58,873 nt of DNA. Source: Pacificibacter marinus (GTDB taxonomy: Bacteria; Pseudomonadota; Alphaproteobacteria; Rhodobacterales; Rhodobacteraceae). Position numbers and translations under genes: made by a program. The notes below the pieces were generated by a model. The model searched no databases, was not told the origin of the DNA, and worked only from the letters and a program-made list of their open reading frames with translations. The stretch's first letter is position 1. Every line of letters starts with the position of its first letter. The DNA is taken from the NCBI RefSeq assembly GCF_018860505.1, contig NZ_JAHKPU010000006.1:2501-61373 (forward strand), given 5' to 3'. Shown here one piece after another: positions 38,382-47,911 of this stretch.

Positions 38382-38420
38382 AGGCCCGAATATACGTTTT
38401 GAAAAGGAAATTGAGACCAC

Positions 38421-40097
38421 ATGGCTCAGAACATCACTATGGAAGACTTCGAAGCTCTTCTCGCGGAAAGCTTTGAAATTGACACACCTCAAGAAGGGTC
38501 TGTCGTAAAAGGTAAAATCATCGCAATCGAAGCTGGCCAAGCCATCATCGATGTAGGCTACAAAATGGAAGGCCGCGTTGATCTTAAAGAATTCTCCAAC
38601 CCGGGCGAAGCTCCCTCCATCGCTGTTGGCGATGAGGTTGAAGTGTTCCTCGACCGTGTTGAAAACGCACGTGGCGAAGCTGTTATTTCTCGTGATAAAG
38701 CGCGTCGCGAAGAAGCATGGGATCGTCTTGAAAAAGCTTACGCTGCTGAAGAGCGCGTTGACGGTGCTATCTTTGGTCGAGTCAAAGGCGGCTTTACAGT
38801 TGACCTCGGCGGCGCCGTGGCCTTCTTGCCAGGTTCCCAAGTTGACGTACGCCCAGTGCGTGACGCTGGCCCATTGATGGGTCTCAAGCAGCCGTTCCAG
38901 ATTTTGAAAATGGACCGCCGCCGTGGCAACATCGTTGTATCACGTCGTGCTATCCTTGAAGAATCTCGTGCAGAACAGCGCGCTGAAGTCATCGGCAACC
39001 TCACTGAAGGTCAAGCTGTTGAAGGCGTTGTTAAGAACATCACCGAATATGGTGCGTTTGTTGACCTTGGCGGCGTAGACGGTTTGCTCCACGTCACTGA
39101 CATGGCATGGCGTCGTGTGAATCACCCATCCGAGATCCTCACAATCGGTGAGAGCATCAACGTTCAAGTGATCAAAATCAACAAAGAGACACACCGTATC
39201 TCCTTGGGCATGAAACAATTGCAAGACGATCCTTGGGATGCTGTTGAAGCGAAATTCGCTCTCGAAACAGTTCACATGGGCCGCGTGACAAACATCACTG
39301 ACTACGGCGCATTCGTTGAGCTTGAGCCAGGTGTTGAAGGTCTCGTACACGTTTCTGAAATGTCTTGGACAAAGAAAAACGTACACCCAGGCAAAATCGT
39401 TTCTACATCACAAGAAGTAGAAGTGATGGTTTTGGAAATCGATTCTTCCAAACGTCGTGTATCTTTGGGTCTCAAACAGACTCAACGTAATCCATGGGAA
39501 GTGTTCGCTGAAACACACCCAGAGGGCACACAAGTTGAAGGCGAAGTTAAAAACATCACCGAATTCGGTCTGTTTGTTGGCTTGCCAGGCGACATCGACG
39601 GCATGGTTCACCTCTCTGACCTGTCATGGGAAGAGCGCGGCGAAGATGCGATCCAGAACTTCCGCAAAGCGGACGTTGTTAAAGCGGTTGTCACCGAAGT
39701 TGACGTTGAGAAAGAGCGTATCTCTCTCTCCATCAAAGCGCTCGACGACAGCTTCTCTGGTGCAGTTGAAGGCGTGAAACGCGGCTCTATCGTGACTGTC
39801 ACTGTGACAGCGATCGAAGAAGGCGGCGTTGAAGTTGAGTACGAAGGTGCGAAATCCTTCATCCGTCGTTCCGACCTTGCACGTGATCGCGCTGACCAGC
39901 GTCCTGAGCGTTTCAACGTTGGCGATAAGCTTGACGTACGCGTGACCAATGTGGACCAAAAGACACGTCGTCTTGGCCTGTCCATCAAAGCACGTGAAAT
40001 CGCTGAAGAAAAAGAAGCGGTTGAACAGTACGGTTCTTCTGACTCAGGTGCGTCTTTGGGCGACATCCTTGGTGCAGCTTTGAAATCTGAAGACTAA
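38421..40097 (+). CDS. rpsA: 30S ribosomal protein S1
   Basis: A 558-aa protein of six S1 RNA-binding repeats. Repeat starts are recognisable at GSVVKGKIIAIEAGQAIIDV, VDGAIFGRVKGGFTVDLGG, GQAVEGVVKNITEYGAFVDL, MGRVTNITDYGAFVELEPG, GTQVEGEVKNITEFGLFVGL and GSIVTVTVTAIEEGGVEVEY. It recruits mRNA to the small subunit. The start follows AAAAGGAAATTGAGACC. Codon use is strongly biased, as expected of a highly expressed gene. The leader carries a terminator and a hairpin. Confidence 0.97.
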   Translation: MAQNITMEDFEALLAESFEIDTPQEGSVVKGKIIAIEAGQAIIDVGYKMEGRVDLKEFSNPGEAPSIAVGDEVEVFLDRVENARGEAVISRDKARREEAWDRLEKAYAAEERVDGAIFGRVKGGFTVDLGGAVAFLPGSQVDVRPVRDAGPLMGLKQPFQILKMDRRRGNIVVSRRAILEESRAEQRAEVIGNLTEGQAVEGVVKNITEYGAFVDLGGVDGLLHVTDMAWRRVNHPSEILTIGESINVQVIKINKETHRISLGMKQLQDDPWDAVEAKFALETVHMGRVTNITDYGAFVELEPGVEGLVHVSEMSWTKKNVHPGKIVSTSQEVEVMVLEIDSSKRRVSLGLKQTQRNPWEVFAETHPEGTQVEGEVKNITEFGLFVGLPGDIDGMVHLSDLSWEERGEDAIQNFRKADVVKAVVTEVDVEKERISLSIKALDDSFSGAVEGVKRGSIVTVTVTAIEEGGVEVEYEGAKSFIRRSDLARDRADQRPERFNVGDKLDVRVTNVDQKTRRLGLSIKAREIAEEKEAVEQYGSSDSGASLGDILGAALKSED

Positions 40098-40127
40098 TAT
40101 CGCGCAAGCGAAATACTCTTATCCATT

Positions 40128-40160
40128 TGACGGCCCTGCGTTTTGCGCGGGGCCGTCTTT
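40128..40160 (+). terminator. Terminator after rpsA
   Basis: GACGGCCCTGCG and GCGCGGGGCCGTC enclose TTTT and are followed by TTTCGTT. It is about 30 bases after the stop. Confidence 0.85.
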
Positions 40161-40470
40161 CGTTGATCAGCTCATGTGACCGGAATGCGCGACGTACTGC
40201 ATGACGCCAGATTGCTGAAATCAGCACCGGATCTGCGCCAGAGGTGCGAATCGCAAAGACACGAATTGAAATCTTTGTGCCGCCAAACGACGGACGCAGG
40301 TGTCAAAACAGTGTTTTGTCAGAATTTAGGCCCAAGATCAGCGCATTAGAGGTCAAAAAATCGCCCTGACCGTTAAGGAAACTATTCCACGATGCAAATT
40401 CGCGTCCTATAGTCTTGGAAGCTAGCTATGCTTAAAAAGCGAAGCACCAATTTTTTAGGGGGACCTTTTC
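40161..40470. other. Spacer between rpsA and ihfB
   Basis: About 310 bases without a credible gene. It must contain the ihfB promoter; TATAGT at 40408-40413 is a possible -10 but lacks a good -35. The strong AGGGGGACC ribosome site sits at its end. Confidence 0.5.
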
Positions 40471-40752
40471 ATGATCCGATCTGAACTCATTCAGAAGATC
40501 GCAGACGACAACCCGCATCTATACCAACGGGACGTCGAGCGGATCGTGAATACGATCTTTGAAGAAATTATCGAAGCTATGGCCAAAGGCGATCGTGTCG
40601 AGCTGCGCGGTTTTGGCGCGTTTTCAGTTAAGAAGCGCGATGCCAGAATGGGGCGCAATCCACGGACTGGCGAAAGTGTTCCTGTTGATGAAAAACATGT
40701 TCCGTTTTTCAAGACCGGTAAATTGCTCCGTGACCGTTTAAACGAAGAGTAA
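40471..40752 (+). CDS. ihfB: Integration host factor beta subunit
   Basis: A 93-aa HU/IHF-fold DNA-bending protein. [39 protein letters not shown] and [11 protein letters not shown] match the family, the last being the beta-arm with the intercalating Pro. The presence of NPHL near the N-terminus and its place after rpsA mark the beta subunit rather than HU. It is followed after ten bases by the LapA-domain gene. Confidence 0.95.
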   Translation: MIRSELIQKIADDNPHLYQRDVERIVNTIFEEIIEAMAKGDRVELRGFGAFSVKKRDARMGRNPRTGESVPVDEKHVPFFKTGKLLRDRLNEE

Positions 40753-40762
40753 GGAGCGCCCA

Positions 40763-41110
40763 ATGCGCACCATCCGCTATGTTTTCCTCGCGGCGCTTGC
40801 TGTCGCGCTTATCACGATTGCTTTGGCAAATCGTGCCGTTGTGACACTTGACCTTTTGCCCGCTGAGTTGGCAGACTACTTGGGTGTTGGTTACTCAGTC
40901 TCATTGCCGATGTTCATCGTCATTTTTGGCGCGATCATCGCGGGGCTGTTGATCGGTTTCGTTTGGGAATGGATGCGCGAGTACAAACACCGTGCAGCCG
41001 CCACCAAGCATCGCCGCGAAAAAGATAAACTCGCGCGCGAAGTGTCTAAGCTCAAAGTCGCCAAAGCGAAATCAGAAGGCGACGAAGTGCTCGCTTTGCT
41101 CGACGCATAA
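40763..41110 (+). CDS. LapA-domain (DUF1049) membrane protein
   Basis: A 115-aa protein with two membrane helices (about 5-24 and 45-70): YVFLAALAVALITIALANRA then FIVIFGAIIAGLLIGFVWEW, followed by a basic, coiled-coil-like cytoplasmic tail rich in Lys and Arg. This is the LapA_dom layout; in enterobacteria LapA partners with LapB to control LPS synthesis. It sits between ihfB and trpF with ten- and nine-base gaps, so it is part of one transcript, a conserved alphaproteobacterial arrangement. Confidence 0.85.
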   Translation: MRTIRYVFLAALAVALITIALANRAVVTLDLLPAELADYLGVGYSVSLPMFIVIFGAIIAGLLIGFVWEWMREYKHRAAATKHRREKDKLAREVSKLKVAKAKSEGDEVLALLDA

Positions 41111-41119
41111 GTCTGACAC

Positions 41120-41761
41120 ATGGACACTCGCGTTAAGATTTGTGGGCTGAAAACGCCCGAGGCTGTTGCGTCTGCCGTTGAGGCGGGCGCGCAGTACCTT
41201 GGCTTTGTGTTCTTTGAAAAATCCCCCCGCAATGTATCCGTGCCTGTGGCGCGCGATCTGGCTTTAGATGTGCCTGTGGGCGTGGCCAAGGTGGCCTTGG
41301 TTGTAAATGCGACGGATGAAGAGCTGGACCGCCTGATGGGCGAAGTGCCGGTCGATATGTTGCAACTTCACGGCGCAGAAGACTTAGAGCGAGTCAAAGC
41401 GATCCGTGCGCGCTATGGCCTGCCTGTGATGAAAGCTGTTGGCGTCTCTACACCACAAGACATCCAAGCGCTCGATGCCTATGGCTTGGTTAGCGATCAG
41501 GTTTTGGTGGATGCCAAAGCGCCAAAGGGCGCGGCTTTGCCCGGTGGCAATGGGCTGAGTTTTGATTGGCGGCTCATTTCCAAACGTGGCTGGAACGCGC
41601 CTTGGATGCTGGCTGGCGGATTGACACCCGACAACGTTGTGCAAGCCATTCAACTGACGGGTGCGAAACAGGTGGATGTATCCTCAGGTGTTGAAAGTGC
41701 TCCGGGGGTTAAAGACCCTGTTAAAATACGCGCGTTTATCAAAGCCATCCGCGCAGCTTGA
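41120..41761 (+). CDS. trpF: Phosphoribosylanthranilate isomerase TrpF
   Basis: A 213-aa TIM-barrel enzyme, third step of tryptophan synthesis. The catalytic Cys is in [11 protein letters not shown] and the Asp near [11 protein letters not shown]. Phosphate-binding and late-barrel motifs [14 protein letters not shown] and [16 protein letters not shown] are present. It is co-transcribed with lapA and followed by trpB after about 160 bases. Confidence 0.95.
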   Translation: MDTRVKICGLKTPEAVASAVEAGAQYLGFVFFEKSPRNVSVPVARDLALDVPVGVAKVALVVNATDEELDRLMGEVPVDMLQLHGAEDLERVKAIRARYGLPVMKAVGVSTPQDIQALDAYGLVSDQVLVDAKAPKGAALPGGNGLSFDWRLISKRGWNAPWMLAGGLTPDNVVQAIQLTGAKQVDVSSGVESAPGVKDPVKIRAFIKAIRAA

Positions 41762-41925
41762 TGCCCTTAAAATGCCCATGCCCAGATCGCGGGCGTTTGT
41801 TTGAGTATTTTGCCCACCATAATGCTGCATCGCTTTACCGCCCCGCACCTGTGCGCTACATCCTTCGGGACTGATAAGAATTTTCGTATGACGCCGCATG
41901 TGTGGCATACTTTGGGAGCCTCCAG

Positions 41926-43173
41926 ATGAACGATCTTTTCAACAGCTTTATGAATGGTCCCGATGAAAAGGGCCGCTTTGGCAACTATGGCGGGCGCTTT
42001 GTGTCTGAAACCTTGATGCCATTGATCCTCAGCCTTGAGGAAGAGTTTGAAAAAGCCAAAACCGACCCAAGCTTTTGGGCCGAGATGGATCATTTATGGA
42101 AGCATTACGTGGGCCGTCCAAGCCCGTTGTATTTCGCTGAGAACATGACCAACGAGCTTGGCGGTGCGAAGATATACCTCAAACGCGACGAGCTAAACCA
42201 CACCGGCGCGCATAAAATTAACAACGTGTTGGGCCAAATCATTTTGGCGCGGCGCATGGGTAAGACTCGCATCATCGCTGAAACGGGCGCTGGCCAACAC
42301 GGTGTGGCGACGGCAACCGTCTGTGCTAAGTTCGGTCTTGAATGCGTGATTTACATGGGCGCACATGACGTTGAACGCCAAGCGCCCAACGTGTTCCGCA
42401 TGAAATTGCTCGGCGCTGAAGTGGTGCCTGTAACCTCTGGCCGTGGCACGTTGAAAGACGCGATGAACGATGGATTGCGCGATTGGGTCACGAACGTTCA
42501 CAACACGTTTTACTGCATCGGGACAGTGGCGGGGCCGCACCCTTACCCTGAAATGGTGCGCGATTTCCAAGCGATCATTGGCAAAGAAGTCCGCTGGCAG
42601 CTGCCTGAACATGAGGGCGAGGGGCGTTTGCCTGATACAGTGATCGCTTCCATCGGTGGCGGGTCCAACGCGATGGGGCTGTTCTACCCGTTTTTGGATG
42701 ACGACAGTGTGCGCATCATTGGGGTCGAGGCTGGCGGCAAAGGCGTGAATTCCAAAATGGAACATTGTGCCTCTTTGACTGGCGGACGCCCTGGCGTTTT
42801 GCACGGCAACCGCACCTATTTGCTACAAGATGACGATGGTCAGATTTTGGAAGGGTTCTCGATTTCTGCGGGGCTTGATTATCCTGGTATCGGTCCTGAA
42901 CACGCATGGCTACATGATACCAAACGCGCTGAGTATGTGTCCATTACCGATAAAGAAGCGCTTGAGGCGTTCCAATTCTCGTGCCGCACCGAAGGCATCA
43001 TTCCAGCGCTTGAGCCGTCCCACGCCTTGGCTCATGTGATGAAAATTGCACCAACATTGCCAAAAGACCACGTGATCGTCATGAACATGTGTGGACGTGG
43101 TGACAAAGATATTTTCACCGTTGCGCGTCACTTGGGCATGGAAATGGGGGCTGAAGGACGCGACGTTGAATAA
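41926..43173 (+). CDS. trpB: Tryptophan synthase beta chain TrpB
   Basis: A 415-aa PLP enzyme joining indole and serine. [14 protein letters not shown] starts the fold, the PLP Lys is in [32 protein letters not shown] follows, and the phosphate-binding loop is [15 protein letters not shown]. The ATG at 41926 is preceded by GGGAGCCTCC. The alpha chain gene is about 8 kb away on the other strand. Confidence 0.97.
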   Translation: MNDLFNSFMNGPDEKGRFGNYGGRFVSETLMPLILSLEEEFEKAKTDPSFWAEMDHLWKHYVGRPSPLYFAENMTNELGGAKIYLKRDELNHTGAHKINNVLGQIILARRMGKTRIIAETGAGQHGVATATVCAKFGLECVIYMGAHDVERQAPNVFRMKLLGAEVVPVTSGRGTLKDAMNDGLRDWVTNVHNTFYCIGTVAGPHPYPEMVRDFQAIIGKEVRWQLPEHEGEGRLPDTVIASIGGGSNAMGLFYPFLDDDSVRIIGVEAGGKGVNSKMEHCASLTGGRPGVLHGNRTYLLQDDDGQILEGFSISAGLDYPGIGPEHAWLHDTKRAEYVSITDKEALEAFQFSCRTEGIIPALEPSHALAHVMKIAPTLPKDHVIVMNMCGRGDKDIFTVARHLGMEMGAEGRDVE

Positions 43174-43197
43174 CATCGTCGGAGACGTTTAAATTTT

Positions 43198-43227
43198 AAA
43201 ACGCGAGGCATCTAATGTCTCGCGTTT
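43198..43227. terminator. Terminator between trpB and the DUF2237 gene
   Basis: AAAACGCGAGGCAT and ATGTCTCGCGTTTT form a 14-bp stem with one G-U pair. It lies between convergent genes and can serve both. Confidence 0.85.
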
Positions 43228-43249
43228 TGCATTTTAACGAAGGTGGCGA

Positions 43250-43630
43250 CTACGCCGCATCCACGGCGTGCAGTTTTAAAACTGCCAAAGGCACAATATT
43301 GAGCGCCCGCATATGTGTGGCCGCTAGATTGACTTTAGGCGCGCAGCCCTCGTCATGGGCCTGTAGAAAACGTCCAGCACATAAGCACCAAGCGTCACCA
43401 GCCTTCAGGCCAACAAACCCGAACTCGGGATGCGGCGTCGACAAGTCGTTGCCGACATATTTGGAATAAGCCAAAAACTCATCGGTCATGACCGCGCAGA
43501 CGGTATGTGACCCAGTGTCCTCAGTGCAGGTGTTGCAAGCACCATCGCGAAAGTAGCCTGTCAGCGGTGTCGTCGAACAAAGCTTCAAGGGACCGCCCAG
43601 TACATTTTCACTTGTGTGCGGTTTGATCAT
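43250..43630 (-). CDS. DUF2237-family protein
   Basis: A 126-aa soluble protein: [69 protein letters not shown] and [15 protein letters not shown]. This is a highly conserved family of unknown function with invariant Cys, Trp and PxFGFxGL blocks. Its ATG overlaps the TGA of pth (ATGA), so it is translationally coupled to peptidyl-tRNA hydrolase. Confidence 0.88.
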   Translation of the reverse strand: MIKPHTSENVLGGPLKLCSTTPLTGYFRDGACNTCTEDTGSHTVCAVMTDEFLAYSKYVGNDLSTPHPEFGFVGLKAGDAWCLCAGRFLQAHDEGCAPKVNLAATHMRALNIVPLAVLKLHAVDAA

Positions 43631-44340
43631 TTGAACTTATCCTTGAGCTTTTGGAGCGGGCTGCGGGCGTCCGGCTGTGCGCTTATCGGTGCAGCAGCCT
43701 TGGCAGGCTTGGGGGCCGTCACGGGAGCGGCCTCTGGTCGTTTGGCAGTCTGCTTGCCGCCGCTTGAACGTGGCGGATTGACGCGTAGACCCACAGCGTT
43801 ACCGAATTTAGCACTGTCACCTTGCGCCAAGGCCGCAGCGCCATCCACGCAGCCACGGATCAAGTCATCCAGCCAGTCTTGGTCCGCTTTGGCAAAATCA
43901 GATAGTACATATCCTGCCACACGATCCTTGTGACCGGGGTGGCCGATGCCCAAACGCACACGGTCATAATCGGCTCCGATGTGTTGGTGCATGGATCGCA
44001 AACCGTTGTGACCCGCATGACCGCCGCCGGTTTTGACGCGAGCTTTGCCGGGGGCCAAATCCAGTTCATCGTGGAAGACCACAACATCAGCAGGTTCAAG
44101 TTTGTAAAACCGCATGGCTTCGCCCACGGCTTGTCCTGAGAGGTTCATAAAGGTTTCTGGTTTGAGCAAGACAACCTTTTCGCTGCCGAGTTTGCCTTCC
44201 GACACTTTTCCCTGAAATTTGGCACGCCAAGGCGCAAATCCCGCCTCTTCGGCGATGCGGTCAACAACCATAAAGCCGATGTTGTGGCGATTGCTTGCGT
44301 ATTTTGCACCGGGATTGCCGAGGCCGACGAAAAGCTTCAT
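43627..44340 (-). CDS. pth: Peptidyl-tRNA hydrolase
   Basis: A 237-aa enzyme recycling peptidyl-tRNA dropped from ribosomes. [20 protein letters not shown] holds the catalytic His; [28 protein letters not shown] (Asp) and [13 protein letters not shown] are the other family blocks. It carries a 40-residue Lys/Pro/Ala-rich C-terminal extension (after about 190) that E. coli Pth lacks. It follows rplY, a common order in bacteria, though a terminator separates them. Confidence 0.95.
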   Translation of the reverse strand: MKLFVGLGNPGAKYASNRHNIGFMVVDRIAEEAGFAPWRAKFQGKVSEGKLGSEKVVLLKPETFMNLSGQAVGEAMRFYKLEPADVVVFHDELDLAPGKARVKTGGGHAGHNGLRSMHQHIGADYDRVRLGIGHPGHKDRVAGYVLSDFAKADQDWLDDLIRGCVDGAAALAQGDSAKFGNAVGLRVNPPRSSGGKQTAKRPEAAPVTAPKPAKAAAPISAQPDARSPLQKLKDKFK

Positions 44341-44416
44341 GTGGGGTCTCCTGTTTGAAAGAATTTTAGGGGAACAGGACGTGTTACGCTACGGGTGATT
44401 GAGGCTGCGCACAAAA

Positions 44417-44442
44417 AAACGCGAACCCGAAGGTCCGCGTTT
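44417..44442 (-). terminator. Terminator after rplY
   Basis: On the minus strand, AAACGCGGACC, loop TTCG, GGTTCGCGTTTTTTT. A strong hairpin with a tetraloop and T run, 26 bases after the L25 stop, so pth needs read-through or its own promoter. Confidence 0.85.
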
Positions 44443-44467
44443 CAATTTTGTCGAAGAGCGGAAAAGC

Positions 44468-45094
44468 TTACGCTTCTGCTGCTTCTACTTCTGTCGCTTC
44501 GTCTTCATCATCAGATGAACCCAGACCAGCTGGTGCAGTGATGTTTGCGATAACGAAATCACGGTCAATCACAGATTTAGCACCTGCAGGAAGCGTGATG
44601 TCAGAGATGTGGTACACATCACCGAGGTTACCTGCAGACACGTCCAGAGTGATTTTCTCAGGAATGTCGCCAGCAGTCACGATAAGCTCGACCTCTGTAC
44701 GAACGTGCGTTACAACGCCACCCTTTTTCATGCCAGGTGCTTCTTCTTCGCCAACAATCTCAACAGGAATGAAGAGGTTGATGCGTGAATCGCGCTTAAG
44801 ACGCATGAAATCAACGTGTGTTGGAAGATCTTTAACAACGTGGCGCTGAACACCACGGCAGATGACGCGAACGTCTTCTTGACCTTCAACTTTGAGGTTG
44901 AACAAAGTGGATAAGAAACGGCCTTGCTTGAGGCGTTTCAAAAGAACGTTGAACGGGATGTTGATCGGCAAAGGATCTGCTTCACCACCGTAAACGATAC
45001 CTGGAACCAAGCCGTCGCGACGTGCTTGACGAGCGGCGCCCTTGCCTGTCCCCGTACGTTCCGTGGCTACAAAATCAGGAATCTGACCAGCCAT
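44468..45094 (-). CDS. rplY: 50S ribosomal protein L25/Ctc
   Basis: A 208-aa two-domain form of L25. The N-terminal 5S rRNA-binding domain contains [21 protein letters not shown] and [15 protein letters not shown]; the C-terminal TL5/Ctc domain contains [15 protein letters not shown]-type sequence ([17 protein letters not shown]) and [14 protein letters not shown]. An acidic Ala/Glu tail ends it. Codon use is biased as for ribosomal proteins. Confidence 0.94.
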   Translation of the reverse strand: MAGQIPDFVATERTGTGKGAARQARRDGLVPGIVYGGEADPLPINIPFNVLLKRLKQGRFLSTLFNLKVEGQEDVRVICRGVQRHVVKDLPTHVDFMRLKRDSRINLFIPVEIVGEEEAPGMKKGGVVTHVRTEVELIVTAGDIPEKITLDVSAGNLGDVYHISDITLPAGAKSVIDRDFVIANITAPAGLGSSDDEDEATEVEAAEA

Positions 45095-45342
45095 AATAAT
45101 TCTCCAATGTTTTAGGGCGGGCCTCCTCCAAGGCTGTAGACCCGCGTGAAGTCGCGCGTATAGGCGAGATTCCCTATAATTGAAAGAGTTTTTTGTAATC
45201 CAAGGTCACAAAGAGTGAACCGAGAGGTCGCGAAGTTGTATTGTATGACTTTTCGCTTTCCAATAGCTTGACCAAAGCGCTTTGAGTGATGCGGTCGACA
45301 ATTGACCTGACGCCCGTTTGGGCCGCGCTGGGGGAGAGTACT

Positions 45343-46497
45343 ATGTCTATTTTGAAAGCTGTGAAAGTGTCACGGGCGCCGTTTTTTGGTCTCGGGATTG
45401 TTGGCTTATACTGGGGGACCTTTTCGGCCATGGTGCCGGAACTGAAAGCGCAAGTCGGCGCTTCTGACGCGCAATTGGGCTGGGCCCTTATGACGGCTGC
45501 CATCGGCGGTATGGCGGCGATGTTTCTGGCCCCTAAAGTGGCGAAAGCGCTTGGAAAATATCAACTGCCTGTGTTGGCCGTGCTTTTGGCGTTGCTGTCG
45601 CAGCTGCCAGTATTTGCGCATTCGTTGCCGTTTATGTTTGTGATGATGGTGGTTTTGGGGGCAGGGGTGTCTGGTTTTGACATCACGTCCAACATGCGCC
45701 TGTCCGAACTTGAGGAACGCCACGGTTTGCATTTGATGAACGTCAATCATGCGATGTTTTCGCTGTGCTTTGGTCTTTCGGCGCTGGCTGTGGGCTGGAT
45801 GCGCCAATCTGGTATGGGCATCGCCGAAGTCTTTCCGCTTATGGGAGGGGTCTTGTTGCTAGTGTCTTTACTGACATGGGAAAAAAACTGGAAGCCCATG
45901 CATAAAGACGAGGGCGATGCCGCTGCGCCGGCGTCCTTACCATGGTTCTTTATTCTGACAGTGTCTGTGATGTTGTTCGTGTCATTTGTGGGCGAAAACG
46001 CCACGGAATCTTGGTCGGCTTTATTCATCGAGCGCGAATTGGGGGGCGCTGTCGGGCATGGCAGTTTCGGCCCCACCACGCTGGGATTGGTGATGTTCAC
46101 CGTGCGCCTTTTGGGGCAGGTGTTCACAGAAAAACTAGGTGAAAAACGTGTGGTGCTTTGGTCCGGCGTTTTTGGCGTGATCGGGTCTTTGGTGATGGCC
46201 CTTGCGTCGACGCAAACGGTTGCTTTGTTGGGGATTGGTATTTCAGCCGTCGGTATGGCGGTGATTGTTCCCACGGCCAATTCACTGTTGGGCAAACTTG
46301 TGCACCGTGAACAACGCGCCATTGCGATGTCTCGCGCTTGGATGTTCGGATTTTCAGGCTTTTTTATTGGGCCTGCATTGATCGGATTTGTGTCTCAGCA
46401 CTGGGGGTTGCGCGTGGCCTTTGTCATCGTTGCAGGTCTGGTCGCAACGATCATCCCGGCTGTGTTGATGATCAAATCAAAACGTGCCGCAACTTAG
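45343..46497 (+). CDS. MFS transporter, YbjJ-like
   Basis: A 384-aa twelve-helix permease. FFGLGIVGLYWGTFSAMVPE opens it; GWALMTAAIGGMAAMFLAP and SGFDITSNMRLSELEERHG are typical of the YbjJ-like MFS branch, which lacks an assigned substrate. The central loop follows WEKNWKPMHKDE. The ATG at 45343 follows GGGGGAGAG. It stands alone, convergent with the lactate dehydrogenase gene, with a shared hairpin between them. Confidence 0.8.
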   Translation: MSILKAVKVSRAPFFGLGIVGLYWGTFSAMVPELKAQVGASDAQLGWALMTAAIGGMAAMFLAPKVAKALGKYQLPVLAVLLALLSQLPVFAHSLPFMFVMMVVLGAGVSGFDITSNMRLSELEERHGLHLMNVNHAMFSLCFGLSALAVGWMRQSGMGIAEVFPLMGGVLLLVSLLTWEKNWKPMHKDEGDAAAPASLPWFFILTVSVMLFVSFVGENATESWSALFIERELGGAVGHGSFGPTTLGLVMFTVRLLGQVFTEKLGEKRVVLWSGVFGVIGSLVMALASTQTVALLGIGISAVGMAVIVPTANSLLGKLVHREQRAIAMSRAWMFGFSGFFIGPALIGFVSQHWGLRVAFVIVAGLVATIIPAVLMIKSKRAAT

Positions 46498-46539
46498 CAT
46501 TCAGGCGTGTGAATTTCGTTTTGTAAGAATATCAAATGA

Positions 46540-46571
46540 ACTCTGCGCTCAGCCGATGTTGAGCGCAGAGT
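46540..46571. terminator. Bidirectional terminator between MFS and lldD-like genes
   Basis: ACTCTGCGCTCA and TGAGCGCAGAGT form a perfect 12-bp stem around an eight-base loop, between convergent genes. Confidence 0.75.
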
Positions 46572-46588
46572 TCGTTGTCTAAGGTGTA

Positions 46589-47752
46589 TTAGGCCCAGTC
46601 GCCAGCAAAGTTTTTCGGCACAAGAACTGTCTCGCGATCCATTGTTTCGATATGCCTGCGTCCGCACAGCGCCATGGTCAGATCCATTTCTTTGTGGATC
46701 ACTTCAAGCGCTTTTGTAACGCCAGCTTCGCCATTGGCCCCAAGACCGTGAATAAAGGCGCGACCAATATAAGTGCCTTTTGCCCCCATTGCGATGGCTT
46801 TAAGCACGTCTTGCCCAGAGCGAATGCCACTGTCCAGATGCACTTCGATCTGGTCGCCCACGGCATCGATGATCGCGGGCAGCATTTTGATTGATGACAA
46901 AGCACCATCCAGCTGACGTCCACCATGGTTCGACACGATGATGGCATCTGCGCCCACTTCGACGGCTTTGCGGGCGTCTTCAGGTTCCATGATGCCTTTA
47001 AGGATGAGCTTTCCGCCCCACATTTCTTTGATTTTTGCGATTTTGTCCCAATCGAGGCGCGGATCGAATTGCTCGGCTGTCCATGTCATCAAAGACCCCA
47101 TGTTGCTGACGCCGCGGGCATGGCCGACAATATTGCCAAAAGATTTGTTCTTTGTGCCCAGCATGCCCATACCCCAACGCCATTTGGTCGCGAGGTCTAA
47201 CATGTTGCCAACTGTTGGGCGCAAAGGCACAGACAACCCGTTTTTCAAATCTTTGTGGCGTTGGCCCAAGATTTGCAAATCGAGCGTCAGAACGAGCGCG
47301 GAACAGTTGGCGTCTTTGGCGCGCTGGATGATCCCTTCCAAAAACTCTTGGTCGCGCATGACATAAAGCTGGAACCAAAAAGGTTTGGTCGTGTGCTTGG
47401 CGACTTCTTCGATAGAGCACACAGACATCGTAGACAGGGTAAACGGCACGCCGAATTTTTCTGCAGCTTTCGCGGCTTTGATTTCGCCGTCCGCACATTG
47501 CATGCCGGTCAATCCAACAGGGGCAAGCGCCACGGGCATGGCAACGTCTTGACCGATCATCTTTGTCTCGGTCGAGCGCCCTGTCATGTCTACGGCGATG
47601 CGTTGGCGGAACCGAATTTGATCAAAATCAGAGGTGTTCTCGCGAAAGGTTTGTTCGGTCCAAGACCCGCTTTCGCAGTAGTCGTAGAACATCTTTGGTG
47701 TGCGCCGTTTGTGTTGTCTTTTGAGATCAGCAATGTTTGTGATGACGGCCAT
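46589..47752 (-). CDS. lldD: FMN-dependent L-lactate dehydrogenase
   Basis: A 387-aa alpha-hydroxy-acid oxidase-fold enzyme. FYDYCESGSWTEQTFREN opens it; ALAPVGLTGMQCADGEI, FQLYVMRD (substrate Tyr), LKGIMEPEDA with Lys and the catalytic SNHGGRQLDGA with the active His follow, then HLDSGIRSGQDVLKA for FMN phosphate. It oxidises L-lactate to pyruvate at the membrane and passes electrons to quinone; other hydroxy acids cannot be excluded. The ATG at 47752 follows AAGGGGTGCC. Confidence 0.9.
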   Translation of the reverse strand: MAVITNIADLKRQHKRRTPKMFYDYCESGSWTEQTFRENTSDFDQIRFRQRIAVDMTGRSTETKMIGQDVAMPVALAPVGLTGMQCADGEIKAAKAAEKFGVPFTLSTMSVCSIEEVAKHTTKPFWFQLYVMRDQEFLEGIIQRAKDANCSALVLTLDLQILGQRHKDLKNGLSVPLRPTVGNMLDLATKWRWGMGMLGTKNKSFGNIVGHARGVSNMGSLMTWTAEQFDPRLDWDKIAKIKEMWGGKLILKGIMEPEDARKAVEVGADAIIVSNHGGRQLDGALSSIKMLPAIIDAVGDQIEVHLDSGIRSGQDVLKAIAMGAKGTYIGRAFIHGLGANGEAGVTKALEVIHKEMDLTMALCGRRHIETMDRETVLVPKNFAGDWA

Positions 47753-47864
47753 GAGGCACCCCTTTGGTCTGAATTGGTTATGTTCAGTTACCAATTCAGG
47801 CCATACCGCGCAATCTAATTTCGTATGTTTCGCAGCTTGCTGCGGAAAAGTCGGGTCTGAAACG

Positions 47865-47893
47865 CAAAAGCCCGCATAAGATACGGGCTTTTG
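47865..47893 (-). terminator. Terminator after carboxynorspermidine synthase gene
   Basis: CAAAAGCCCG (47865-47874) and CGGGCTTTTG (47884-47893) form the stem, 19 bases past the stop of the minus-strand gene. Confidence 0.8.
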
Positions 47894-47911
47894 AGTGTTT
47901 TGTGTGCGGAT

